The notes under the pieces: generated by a model
The model's database searches: none
What the model was told of the DNA's origin: nothing
What the model saw: only the letters and a program-made list of their open reading frames with translations
Translations under genes and position numbers: made by a program
DNA from: Hypericum androsaemum
Taxonomy: Eukaryota > Streptophyta > Magnoliopsida > Malpighiales > Hypericaceae
Length of the DNA: 64,000 nt
Assembly: GCA_963995505.1 (NCBI GenBank)
Contig: OZ023198.1
Span: forward strand, 1,674,001 to 1,738,000
Reading direction: 5' to 3'
Part shown: positions 44,440 to 56,494 of the stretch, one piece after another
Layout of the letters: each line of letters begins with the position of its first letter
How positions within the stretch are numbered: the stretch's first letter is position 1

Positions 44440-44545
44440 GTAAGTGAAAGGTGATGTTGGAATGGCTCAATCAAATCAAATATCCCTAATGAATTGGGTC
44501 ATTTGATCTGATTGAGCCGTGCCAATATCATTTCACAAAATTTCA
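44440..44545 (+). ncRNA. MIR171: MIR171 precursor hairpin
   Basis: An imperfect foldback of about 100 nt. The 3' arm holds the conserved mature miR171 at 44509-44529 (21 nt, beginning TGATTGAGCCGTGCC and ending AATATC), identical as far as I recall to the common plant miR171 isoform. The 5' arm holds the star strand at 44455-44475 (beginning TGTTGGAATGGCTC), pairing with few mismatches and two-base 3' overhangs. Pairing continues below the duplex (GTGAAAGGTGAT with ATCATTTCAC). The loop is about 33 nt, short for plants but normal for miR171. miR171 guides cleavage of GRAS-family SCL6/HAM mRNAs, affecting meristems and branching. It is a non-coding locus in otherwise empty DNA. Confidence 0.92.
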
Positions 44546-45960
44546 GCTTCTACTTTCTCTAGTTCAATATCAATTGTTCATATTCCATGAACATGGTTCA
44601 TAGTATTGATCATTTATTAGAATTTTCGTATCAACTCAAAAAACTTAAGATAATCTCCAGTTAATGAGCACAAACTAACATTATACTATATAATCTATCA
44701 TCGCGAGAGCACTGAATATAATAATTCATAGGATATAGAAAAACCGATGCAGGAAATATAGCCTTTATATCATATTAATAGGTAAAATTTTCTAATATTC
44801 ACCGTGACTCGTAGTTTTTTTTAACTCAGTTTACAATTATCTGATTTTTACTTTGAATGAACGTTTTGTCGATTTTTTCATATTTAACACAAAACTTCTT
44901 TGGTTTTGAATTTACTCGAACATGATGTTAAAATGTATAAAATAACAAGTTTGACAAATTTTTCATTAGTATATTAACTGAAAACTTATATATATAATAT
45001 GATGTAAACTATATCTGTAATATGAGCTGGCCAAGCCAGCTATTTCACAAATCCAAGTTCATTTTGTTGAAAGTTTGACAAATCCAAGTTGGATCCAACC
45101 TGTCGGTTATGTATGCCATTTCTGTGCCTCACCTCCACTTACTTTTATGTACAAGTGCTATATATCCATTAATTATGTCACAAAGTTGGAAAGCATAAAG
45201 GTCGAGATAAATATTTATTACATATTAGATATAAATATAATGTACTAGCACCCGTAGAGATAAATAATGTATTAGTAGTTTCGGTCCAATTTGGATTAAT
45301 TTTTTTAATTTGATAAAATATACTAGAAAAACTTTCTCGGGCATTTTTACGCTGAATTTAATGAATTTCTAGAAAGTTTGACTTAGAATATGATTGTTGA
45401 CAAAAATGCTCCCCACATTAAATAATTTTTCAAAAATCCAAAACTCCAACAGAAATTAAAATCAGAAACACATTTTAAAAATCAGATAAATTGAGCCCTA
45501 AGCTTCAATTTTTTTAAATTATCATATTGTTAGTTACGAGAATGATAGGTTTATTTTTATATAAAAATGATGAATTTTTTATAAGTGTATACAAATTATT
45601 TACTCATTAATTTAAGATTTTAAGTGAGACACGGAGATTTTTTTATGAGACGACGATACCTCGCCACGCATCGGCATAGTCGTTGTTGTTCCACCAGAGG
45701 TAGCAGCTAGCCCTAACCGTTCTAAACATTCTCGCACCAAACTAACCGCCTTTGTTGAGGTCATGCTTGCAGCAGGTGTCGCCATCGGTGTCAATGGAGG
45801 TCTTGATCCCTCCGATTGACAGAAATATAGGGTTCAATCTCTAGCGTGTATTTTAAAAAAATTTGGTGATTGGCCAAATCCCATGGACGGCCTGAGTGGG
45901 AGAGAGGCGGCGGTGGCAAGCGGCCTTAGTAGAGTGACGACAGGCAACCGGGAAGAGAGA
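44546..45960. other. AT-rich intergenic DNA
   Basis: Downstream of MIR171. No gene is recognised. A GC-richer patch at 45640-45830 has a 60-codon minus frame without known motif and may be a captured fragment. Confidence 0.35.
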
Positions 45961-45964
45961 AAAA

Positions 45965-46510
45965 ATATTTTGGTAAATTACGCTTGGGTTCCTTGTTTCT
46001 GGTCAAATATACACTGCACTCTGCGGTCTCTCATTTTACAAAATAATATATGTAATCATCCGCTTTATTTAGTTTTATTATACTCACATATTTCTCGTGA
46101 ACATCATCAATCATTTATCTATGTAAAATGAATAATGTATTCTTATTTTTAAAAATCCCCTCTGCTCTCTCGTCTCCCTCTCCACTCGGGCGGCAGCCAT
46201 GGACGACCGCAGGTAAGCAAGGCGAGCGGCGAGATCTTCCGGTGGACGGCGGACAAAGCGACGAAATGGGTTATGGGAGAGCTGGATTTGTCCACGAAGC
46301 TTTAAGCTCACTTGGGCCCCGCACTGACCTAACTTCAAGCGACGGCGAGGTCCAGGCTTCATGATCGAGCGGGATCTTCGACCTCTGCCCTTCTTGAATT
46401 TCCATCGACGGCGAGGAGACGGTTGCATGAATTTTTTAAATGAGGGACCGCGAATTATTGAGTCCATGGCGTATGGTTAAATAGACGACGGTGAAAAGTC
46501 AAACTTCCTG
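45965..46510. mobile_element. Candidate small inverted-repeat element
   Basis: GCGGTCTCTCATTTTAC near 46022-46039 is matched in inverse by GTAAATGAGGGACCGCG-like sequence near 46435-46452. A GTAAATTACGCTTGGGTTCC word near 45972 is typical of Mutator-like termini. The interior has a GC-rich patch (46190-46430) that may be captured host DNA. Exact ends and target duplication are not resolved. Confidence 0.35.
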
Positions 46511-47274
46511 AAAAAAATGTTAAAATTATTTAAGATGTGATGAAATGGGTCGAGAAGAAACTTACAAAAATTGACATTTTTAAAGTCTTTTTGGCTTAGG
46601 TTGATTTTAGATATGTGGGATTGCAAGAAAGAGTGATGTGAGGGGGGTTTTCAATGCCGGTCGTTTTCTAATTTTTTGGTAGACTTATCCAACAATTTGA
46701 TTATTTGAAGGGATAATTTAATATATAAATAATTTAAATTTTAGTCGGGTATAATTTTTGAAAGTTAATAAAAAAAATTCAACAAGTATTTTTTGTTAAA
46801 TTTTTTATATTCATAGTTGAATGATAAGATCTATCTAAAATGCAGTTCTCGTCATGTTTTTAACATTTTAAAGTTTGAACTCAATAATTAAATATATACC
46901 TAACTCCCATTAATACAAGCGGTTACGATTTCGCATCCTCAAGAACATACTCTGCATGGTCACGTAATGTATTTTTATTTCTTTGTCAGTTAAGTTCAAC
47001 CATGTCGGCTTATCAATATTGTAAGATGGACCGGTAAACTATGTTTAGTATATGCATGAAAAATTAATAGTTAATGGCTCAGTCAATAATATAGTTAATT
47101 ATAAAACAATTATGTTTAACTCTCTTTCCACTAACCCTTTTAAGAGTTTAATATACAACCTTGACATCTTAGAACTTCGGCATTCAACTTACTACAGTGG
47201 TATGGAAGATTCGCACTTGACTGCTCTGTGATTTAAAATACATAGAACAAATCAACTTAATTTAATTTTTATCA
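46511..47274. other. AT-rich intergenic DNA
   Basis: I see no gene, repeat or regulatory site that I can support in this stretch. Confidence 0.4.
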
Positions 47275-47985
47275 AAAGTAGGTCTCGAGCAGCACGAACA
47301 ACTGTTCTTGAATATTTTTTATCAAAACGACACAGTTTCGTGTCGTACGTGGGTTGTCGGTGACATGGATTAGTCCACTGACGTGGCATATGTATAATTC
47401 TTTCCTTTCGTCCTCCTCTATCATTCTTTCCTTCTTTTCACTGTCTTCGTCCTCCTCCTCTCTCTCTCTCTCGGTAAAGTTAAACCCTCCCCACCATTTT
47501 TCCATCGCAAGCTCAAACTAAACTGGGAAAGCAGCCGAAAATTACAGCAACCAAAGCCACCTCAAAAACAGCAAAAACATACCCATATCTGTAGCAACCA
47601 ATTGGAGCAATTGAATTCTTAAAAAAAATTTTGAAGAAGCAATTGCAAGAACAACAAGAACATGCCCTTATCGAAAAGGGCAAACAGCTGAGACCGAGGA
47701 ATGGGGATGGAAGGGACTGCGTTTCAAACATCTTCTTCTCGGGAATAAGTATGGGGTTGGGGTTGGGGTTGGGTTTGGGTTTGGGTTTTTGAGGTCGAGA
47801 TGGAGGGAGGAATTGGGGTTTTGTTTAATCAAAAAGTTATTATAGTATTACAGTGGCAATTTATCACAAGCCATGTCATTAAAATTTTATTTCATGGATC
47901 GCTGACGTGGCAATCTACGTAAGACATGAAGCTATGTCGTTTTGACAAAAAAAATTCTGAAAAAATTTATGTTGGTCCCTACATA
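47275..47985. mobile_element. Non-autonomous TIR element (MITE or small MULE) with G-rich tract
   Basis: The left arm TTTTTATCAAAACGACACAG (47317-47336) and the inverse of the right arm (TTTTTTGTCAAAACGACATA, near 47930-47955) match closely. Similarity continues inward for about 30 bp (TCGTGTCGTACGTGGG against TCATGTCTTACGTAGA). Similarity further outward is weak, so the ends are approximate. The interior has no transposase; it holds a CT-repeat (near 47450-47472) and a G-quadruplex motif. Confidence 0.5.
47753..47786 (+). other. G-quadruplex-forming tract
   Basis: Six runs of three or four G separated by TT or TTT (GGGGTTGGGGTTGGGGTT, then GGGTTTGGGTTTGGG). This satisfies the G3+N1-7 rule with loops of two or three bases, a strong quadruplex candidate. 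Confidence 0.75.
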
Positions 47986-48353
47986 CCAAATCATTTAACT
48001 TGATAAGTCTTCACCAATCTAAAAGGGCCATATGAATTGGTGGGATCAAATCATTACACAATAATTATTATGGAATTAAATCTTGCAATAATTGTAGGTT
48101 AAGCTAATAAAGAAATTTACAATTAAGCTAACAAAGAAATTATTATTAGAAAAGGAAGTTTTATTCTTGAACCAAATAAATACTTAACTTTTGCCTTTTA
48201 TTTTTGCCTGAAGAGACCGATTCAAAAAAAAATTAAAAACAAGAGAGATAAACACATACTTCCACAAGTTTATAAAAAAAACACATACTTTTTTCGTAGG
48301 TAATATTATTTCGTGTGACACAAAGTAACGGGACTCGATTCAGCCCTGAAAAG

Positions 48354-49243
48354 GTGTTGTTTGTCGGAGGTAATGTACTTGATTAGGATCTTGTAAGTCG
48401 AGGCAAGAGTTAGACTCTTTCTCCGTAAGACGAGATTACCCCGTATTAAGTGTTCACGGACTATGACAATCGTCCTCAAGATACAACGACTTTCGGACTT
48501 CAAGTTCTTCAAGTTCGTAGCACAACGACCCTCGAAACTTGGGGCAAACCGTCAGATACTCAGAACTTTTACTGAGAGAGAGGAAAAAACTACAAAGCTA
48601 ATGAATGCTTATGCACTTGTAGTTGGGATAATTTTATAAGTGAGGGGAGAGGCCTATTTATAGGCGCTGGATGGGAGGGAAGCAGGCACTCCGAAAGGGC
48701 ACGAGGCACTTTTGAGGAGATGCATCTGTTCGGCCAGCAGGCAGACAGTCTCCTTCAGGCACCTTTTTGGTCAGCCAGAGGCACCCCTTTGCCTACCAGA
48801 TTCGGCCAACCTGCTCGTGACCCTTTAGTGCTCGTAGGCACCCCTTCGGTGGGTTCTCTGGACATGCCATCCCTTCTGCACCTCTTCGCGTCTGAGTATT
48901 CTGGAGTCTTCCAGGATGAGCCAAAATTTTAGGCTCCTCGCGACGATGCGTAGTACCAAGTGCACCACAAAGCACCCATTGTGACATGCGTCCAATGCGT
49001 CATGCGCATGTGTGAGCGTGTGTGTGTGCTCGTGCTCGGATGGTGCTTCGCTCCATCCTCGCAATAGTCCGAGTTGGCTTTCCAGATGGTCAACTCATTT
49101 CCTACCTAACAAGGAGCATCTCTTTATAAACTAGAAAATTTTTGTTGTAATTTCCAATGTGGTAATGCCATTTGTAACTTGAGATTTTCACTATGGGCCT
49201 CCACCTTGGGCTATTTTCTTTAATTAGCATTCAATACCCAACA
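48354..49243 (-). repeat. 3' LTR of the copia element
   Basis: The minus-strand start TGTTGGGTATT follows directly after the polypurine tract. A TATA box (CTATAAATAGG on the minus strand, 48653-48663) lies inside it. The far end is placed at TGTTGT near 48354 because it mirrors the start; this edge is uncertain since no partner LTR exists. Confidence 0.65.
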
Positions 49244-49259
49244 ATCTCCCACATGAATG

Positions 49260-52200
49260 ATGATTAATGCATGCTGATACTTTTAAGAAAAGTTTCGACG
49301 AGTTATCATTGCATCGAGAAAGGTAGCTTACGGCTTTGAACCTTCCCTAGTAAATACTATTGAATTTACTTGCTGCTCAGTGAACGCGATGTCTTGAACT
49401 GGTCAGCTTTTTATGTAAACCTAGATAATAATATTTACACAATGATATTTCTAATATTCTTTAGTTCTCACGTTGCGTTCATTTCGGCCATGGACCTTAT
49501 CTTGGATTCATAAGTATTGTTTTATTTGAAGCAGCCTCACTTCATACGTATATAGGTGATCTCCCATCAAGAGTATCCTGCCATACTCTACCTTTTTCTG
49601 GTATAGAAATTATTAAAAGCGTAGACGCTTAACTTTATCATACCTCTGTAGGTTCGCACTTGGGTAGCTTCTAAGAATAGGAAGGGTTCCAAGTGATCAT
49701 CTTAGCCATCCATAACTTAGTTGTCTCATTGAACCAAATTCGTGAGATCTCCACTCATCATGGTTGAGTTACCGCTATGAACGGTTTTATTGTATGGATT
49801 TTAACCCCATTCCCCTTACTACATTGTACATTTGATCTCTATTGATTTCTTTCGTCGAAGGATCAGTTATGTTGTCCTTGGACTTCGCATAGTCAACTGT
49901 TATTACTTCACTTAAGATCAATTATTTAACGGTGTTATATCTCCTACAGATGTGTCGAGACTTACTATTCTACATAGTACTTTGAGCTCTCCCTATTGCT
50001 GACATACTATCACAGTGTATCAATACAGAAGGCACAGACTTGTTCCAACAAGAAATATTCTCTAGGAAGTTTCTGAGCCATTCAGCTTCTTCCTCAGCTT
50101 TGTCTAGTGCTATAAACTCCGACTCCATAGTGGATCGAGCTATGCACGTCTGTTTAGAGGATTTTTAGGACACAGCTCTGCCACCTATAGTGAATACATA
50201 ACCACTGGTAGATTTAGAGTCTTTAGTATCTGATATCTAATTTGCATCAATGTATCCTTCCACTATAGCTAGATATCTCGTATGTAGTATGCCATGGATC
50301 AAAGTATATTTTAGATACTTTAGAACCCTTTCCAGAGCTAGTCAATGATCCGTTCCTGGATTACTTGTGAATCTACTAAGCTTGCTAACTGAATAAGCAA
50401 TATCATGTGTGTACAATTAGTTAAGTACATCAGGCTCCCAATGATCCTTGCATATTTCAGTTGTAATAGTAGGTCCCCTCTATTTTTAGCTAAGTATAGA
50501 CTCAGGTCTACTGGAGTCTTAGCTGGAGGTTTGTCAAAAGCTTCGAATTTCTTGAGTACATTCTCAACATAGTGAGATTGTAACAAGACAATTCCTTCAG
50601 TCATCCTAGAGATTTTAATCCCTAGTATGACGTCAGCTAGACCCATATCTTTCATGTCAAAGTTGTTCTTTAACATGTTCTTAGTTTTTATGATAAGATC
50701 ATTACTGCTTCTCATGATTAGCATGTCGTCTACATACAGACATACAATCACGTAAGCATCAGGTGTGCCTTTAATGTATACATATTTATTACACTCATTG
50801 ATCTTAAAGCCATTTGACATCATTGTTCTGTTAAATTTTTCATGCCATTGTTTCGACGCCAGTTTCAGATCGTATAGTGACTTGACCAGCTTGCATACTT
50901 TATGTTCTTGTCCGGGGGTAATAAACCCTTCAAGTTATTTCATATATATCTCCTCTTTCAGTTCTCTATTTAGGAAAGCTATCTTTACATTCATCTGATG
51001 TATCTCGAGGTTATATAGTGCTACAACAGCTATGAGCACTCTAACAGATGTGATTCTTGTGATCGGCGAATATGTATCAAAAAAATCATATCTTTCCTTC
51101 TGTTAGAACCCTTTAGCTACCAACCGAGATTTGTACTTATCGATTGATCCATCAGCTTTGTATTTTCTTTTAAGGATCTACTTGCAACCTAAAGGTTTAT
51201 AACCTGGTGGGAGATCCACGATTTCCCACGTGTGGTTTTACATGATGGACTCTATCTCATTGTTGATAGCTTCTTTCCTGAGAGGAGCATCTGAATTAGA
51301 TAACGCCTCTTGGATTATCCCAAGTTTATTTTCTAACACGTATGTCAGAAAATCTGGACCAAATGACTTGGCCGTTATGGCCCTTTTGCTACGTCTAGGT
51401 TCCTCAACTTGATGAGAACCTTGAGTAGCTTCATGAGCTCTTTTGTTAGAGCTTGGGTCTTTCCTCTCCTTGTTTGGAAAGATATTCTCAAAGAATATTA
51501 CATTCCTTGATTCCATGACCATTCCCTCATTGATTTCAAGGTTTTCAGACTTGTGCACTAGAAATCGGTATGCGCTACTATTGTAGGCATATCCGATAAA
51601 GATACACTCAACGGTCTTGGGTCCTATTCTTACCCTTTTAGGTAGAGGTATTTCTACTTTAGCTAGGTACCCCCACACTTTAAGGTAACCGTAGGAAGGC
51701 TTTCTGCCTTTCCATAATTCATATGGAATTTTGTCCCTTTTTTTGTGTGGCAGTTTATTTAGAATGTGATTAGCTGAGAATACAGCTTCCTCCTCACATG
51801 TTCTCGGATAAGTCCGAGCTAATCAATATAGCATTCATCATCTCTTTGAGAGTTTGATTCTTACATTCAGCTATGTCATTTGATTGAGGTGAGTATGGTA
51901 CAATTATTTGATGAATAATGTCATTTTGTTGGCAAAATTTCTCAAACGGAGCTACATATTTTTCCCATCTATCACTTCGAATCATCTTGATTTTAGTGCT
52001 AAGTTAATTTTTAACCGTATTTTTATAACTCTTGAAAGCTTCTAGAGCTTCGTCTTTTTCTTTCAAGAGATGTACATAGCAGTATCTAGTGCAATCATAA
52101 ATAAATGTGATGAAATACTTTTTCTCGTCTCTAGTTTGCACGTGTTTCATATCGCAGATATCGGTATGAATTAACTCTAAAAGTGTAGTACTTCTTTCCA

Positions 52201-53232
52201 CTGAATGAAAATGTGCTTAGGTCATTTTAGCCTTTACACATACTTCAAATTTATTGTTTAGGTCAAACTCTATTTTAGGTAATAAATTTAAACTTACTAA
52301 CTTTCTTAGTGAGCTCAAATTTACGTGATCTAATCTATCATGCCATAAGTTAGAACACTCAGTCAAGTAAGAAGAATTAATAACTTTATTAGGGCCCTCA
52401 AAGATGTGTTTGACAGTTATTACATTCATCTTGAAGAGCTCCCTCTCGAGGTAACCCTTTCCTACGAAGGTATCAGCCTTAGTTTATACAAATCTATCAG
52501 CCTCAAAAACTAGCTTCAACCCGGCTTTGCTTAACAGGGAGCCGTATACTAGATTCTTGTGAATGTCTGGGACATACAGCATATCCTAGAGGGTCAGCTC
52601 TTTTCCAGAGGTTAGCTTCAGTACCACCTTGCCTAGTCCGACTACGGAGAAAGTTGCAGAGTTACCCATAAACAACTTCCGTCTGTTGATCGGGGTATAG
52701 GTTGAGAACATCTCCTTGTCTGAGCAGATGTGTTAGGTTGCTCCTGTGTCAATGAACCACTCTCTTGAGTTATCCACCAGATTGGCTTCAAACATCACGG
52801 CGGATAAGTCTAGCTCATACAGGTCTTCGGCCAGATTAGCCTTCTCACGATTGTTCCTCTTTGGCAGGCGATAATCTTTTGTCATGTGACCGTGCTTGTC
52901 GCAGTTGCAGCAATTCTTCTTGATCTTCTTAGCCTTCTTTGGCTCTGGCTCTTGCTTAGACATTGTAAAGGGTGTCGTCTAATCTATTTAGGATATAGTT
53001 ACGACACAGGAAGTCGCTGTGACTCCATGCACCTAGGGCGTTGATCTTCTGTTGATCAGCCTCATTTTTTGCCACCTTCGGAGGTTCTTCCTTTAAGAAT
53101 CGGACCAGGTTGAGCGTCGTCAAGTAGAACAGCATCTTCTGTTGCCACCTCTTGAACTCGGTGCCATTGAACTTAGCCGACCTTTCGGCGTGGACAGTTC
53201 CTGGGACCGTCGGTGCAGAGCTTGATGATGCC
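49260..53232 (-). pseudogene. Copia gag-pol relic
   Basis: Gag starts at 53231 (MASSSSAPTVPG, then FNGTEFKRWQQKMLFYL). The zinc knuckle reads CCNCDKHGHMTKDY, where the last Cys is Tyr. Protease has WFIDTGAT near 52740. Preintegrase and integrase follow ([36 protein letters not shown]). The integrase tail has CIFIGYAYNSSAYRF. RT keeps VIVCLYVDDMLI near 50740, then LKYARIIGSLMYLTN. RNase H motifs are visible but broken near 50280-49980. Stops split the frame at several points, for example after 52217, 52004 and 51794. The order gag-PR-IN-RT-RH places it in Ty1/copia. Confidence 0.85.
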
Positions 53233-53602
53233 ATCTTCAAGTACACAAATCTCGTCTTACGATTGTTCTAGATCCCACCAAAGAAGGGCAAACATGGAGA
53301 AAGCGGGGAAAAGCATGGGTGGGACCCCCGAGGAAGGGGGACACACGAGAGTAGGCAACAAGGGTGGTGCGTGACTTTTTATTTTTTAGGGGAACGTGAC
53401 TTTTTGCTTTTATTGGGAGTGTAATTTTTTGTTTTAATTAATTTAAACTTTATTTTTTAATAGAAATATTATTTAATTAATTATTTAACTTTTTTATTAT
53501 AAGTATTATTAATAATCGGACATACCATTCGATATAATTAGGTATATCATTCGATATATAATTTAATTACTTATTTATTTTTTTATTATAAGTATTTTTA
53601 AT

Positions 53603-53842
53603 AACCAGACATACCATTGTATCGGAACATAATAAACCATTGTATCATAACTGTGCAAACTATTGTATCATAACTGTGCAACCCATTGTATCGTAACATA
53701 ATAAACTACTGTATCGTAACATAATAAACCATTGTGTCATAGCTGTACAAAATATTGTATTGTAACATAATAAACTATTGTATCATAATAGGATAAATTA
53801 TTGTATCGTAACTGTGCAAACCATTGTATCGTAACATAAGAA
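53603..53842. repeat. Minisatellite of ATTGTATCGTAACATAATAAAC-type units
   Basis: About ten units of 22-28 bp alternating two variants: one with CATTGTATCGTAACATAATAAAC, the other with CATTGTATCATAACTGTGCAAAC. The 220 bp before it are very AT-rich. Confidence 0.8.
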
Positions 53843-53917
53843 TGGTTATACCAGTAACAAATAATTTCATGTTCACACCACTGTCACCAAGAATTAGAGC
53901 CTCAAGCTAGTTGCATC

Positions 53918-54250
53918 TTGAACCCGTACCAGCAAAAACTAACGCACACCAACAATATCATCTGCAACCACGTGAAGCAGTTAACGGATGATAAGGAGAA
54001 GGATGCTCTGGATCCAGTCAGCGAGGCGTCAGAGAAGGTGATTTTCGACGAGGAATCTGACTGGGAGAACATATCGATGCACGAGTCTAACACGATGGAG
54101 CTCGCCAGAGCTGACGAGGACGAATTCGCCGTCATCGCCCTAACCGCTGACCTACAACACTGTCCAGGTGTCTCCGTCTCCAAACCAAGAATGGTGTTTG
54201 TCAGCCCATCCAGATTTGACGTCCTGATTGCCAGCGTCGAGGTCCACTAG
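53918..54250 (+). CDS. Unrecognised 110-codon acidic ORF
   Basis: A GC-richer island in AT-rich DNA. The predicted product is acidic (DEESDWENISMHESNTMELARADEDE) with no domain that I recognise. The opposite strand is open over much of the same interval. It lies between a minisatellite and a purine-rich stretch and has no clear promoter or intron signal. It may be a gene fragment captured by a transposon. A real short gene is less likely. Confidence 0.25.
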   Translation: MNPYQQKLTHTNNIICNHVKQLTDDKEKDALDPVSEASEKVIFDEESDWENISMHESNTMELARADEDEFAVIALTADLQHCPGVSVSKPRMVFVSPSRFDVLIASVEVH

Positions 54251-56494
54251 CATTCCGGGTCGTCGGCGTTGAGGTCCACTAGCGTGAGTCCATCGTGGGG
54301 GGCGTACGCAATCTAGAGGAGTAGGTTTAGGATTTGGAAGGGAGAAACCGTGAGGGAAGAGGCAGGGAAGGAGGAGAAAAGGGAGAGAGAGGAAGAGAGA
54401 GAAAAAACCAAATTACCCCTCCTTGTAATTGACCGTGTGATGAGCTCCCCTTTTTTTAAGCTTCATCCAATGGTCCATATGAGGCCCAGGCCCCTGCTGG
54501 TGGAAAATGAAGGTACATGACGGAATTCGGTCCCCAAAATAACATACTTTCACACATGATTTTCAAATACGCGGTCAGACCATGATTCGGAACAAAGGAC
54601 ATACCAGATTTATCCATTAAAATGCTAAACTTACGAACCCAAAAAATCTGGTCAGATCGGATGGTTCGCCCAAAATTTTTACCCTATTTTTCCCGATTCG
54701 TAAGGTTTTCTCGAGAAGAGAGGGAGAATAGTAAATTTTGTACAGTAAAAGAGAAAAAATAGGTTGGAAAAAGTGAAATTGCACATAAAAAGAGGCAAAA
54801 ATTGAAAAGTGAGAGAGAAAAGATAGTCTTGAAAGAAAGAAAGAGAAATGTGCACGAAAAAAGAGAAAAAAAGGAAGAAATTCGCGCGGAAAAAGAGGAA
54901 AGAAGGGAAGTCCATAAGAGAAGAGGAAAATGACAACGAATTGGAGAGGAAGATGGAGATGAGAGCAGCGGTCCAAATTATCTTAACAGGACTGTTTGTT
55001 CTAAATATCTTGTCTTGTGTTTGGTAAATTCAGTATAGGACTAAACAGTCATTATTCATGTACCCCATGTAGTAGTAGTAGCAGCAAAAAATAGAAAACG
55101 ACCATACCATCAATTAAACCCACAAAAACAATAATGACAACAAGTGTGCGAGTAACTAGGTTTTGTGGGTATTGGGATCGAGACATTGTAAACCCACAAA
55201 CTTTGCAATATCCTGCATAACATTGTAATTGGGAAAAAATTAAGGGTAAGACTTGTACAATTTTTTATCTTGTTCAGGTTTTTTGTTATACCAAATATGG
55301 ACTTGGGACAAAAACTAGTGTCCAAGCCTGTTACTCTTAAGAGATTTTAGTGAAAAAAAGCATTGAAAATATGCTCACCCCCGCAAAGTTCTCAATTTTA
55401 ATCAAAAGACTAGTTAATCTTCCCTTCAAAAAAAAATATGTAATAGTTTTCCTTCTCCAATAAGAAATTTCTTTATGAGCCTAACCCTCATTAATTGCAG
55501 ATTTGATTTCTTAATTATTCTTTATATTTATTTGATTAATAATTTGGCCCACCAACACACATGACCTTTGTAGATTGGTGGAGACATACCAAGTCAACAA
55601 CTTCATAAAGTACCATCATAAAGTTTCTCAAAAATTCAGGGCCAACTATTCGTGCTGTCCGGGACCTATTTTTGATAAAAATAGAAATATTTCACATGTT
55701 CTATACGTTTTAAACTGCAGAGTAGTTAAGTACAAATTCGTGATACTAACAGTAGTAAAATAACTTTTCCCGAGATTATTATATAACAAAGATGAGAATT
55801 CGTCGCCTTTTCCTTTCGGTAGACAATGGAAACTAAATGCTAGATACAGTTTATTAAGATTAAAGCTCGTATTTTTCGCCCTATTTTTAGATCAAACCAA
55901 CTTTGTTGTGACTCTGAATTTGTGTATCAATTTTGAAGTTGGTCTATAAAGTAAGATGATTATATGTGAACTTTCCTATCATTTCTCAAGGGTACGATTA
56001 AACCTCATATTTTTCGTCCATTTCTGTATTAATTCTCTCATTTAATTTTATAGTCCGGCATGCGGGCCTCCAACGAGAAATTGCGTGCTATCCCAAAAGC
56101 AAGAGAAACCACACTTTTTGGGGCAAGAAAAGAATCATCCTATCAACTAATTTTGGTCTAAGATAATAAACTCATGAGCTCGGTCTAACTTTATTGCCCA
56201 GAATCACCTCTACACAGTATAACTTTACAAACTCATTTTGGTTTTGAGAAATTTGTTATCTTTTTAGCCCAACTCGGATTGAAACCGAATTAATCGACAA
56301 TGTACTATTAAAAACTGATTTCGACACTACAGTTTGTAATACAAATAATAACACTTGTTTAGAAGATCAAAGACCACCTTATATCCAAAAGTACAAGCTC
56401 AAAAGTGAACTCCGAAACTACTGACCATTTAAAGGAACAAAATATAGAAACAGTCTAGTTCAACTCAAGGGGCAATGTCCACATTCAGTTACTC
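54251..56494. other. Intergenic DNA downstream of the SPL gene, with a purine-rich tract
   Basis: No gene is seen. From about 54705 to 54975 the + strand is largely A/G (runs such as GAAAGAAAGAAAGAGAAA). A small AGTAGTAGTAGCAGC repeat lies near 55070-55085. The rest is AT-rich, and its right end probably holds the SPL 3' UTR. Confidence 0.4.

Larger units (their letters stand above)
48354..53260 (-). mobile_element. Ty1/copia retrotransposon lacking its 5' LTR
   Basis: Read on the minus strand: gag from about 53231, zinc knuckle, integrase, RT, RNase H, purine tract (GTGGGAGAT), then a 3' LTR (49243 to about 48354). Right of 53260 there is no LTR or primer-binding site, so the 5' end has been lost. 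Coding is broken by several stops and shifts. Confidence 0.82.

Noticed and set aside
47753..47786. Interstitial telomeric repeat
   Set aside because: The units are GGGGTT and GGGTTT and do not repeat the plant TTTAGGG; a G-rich tract is the safer description.
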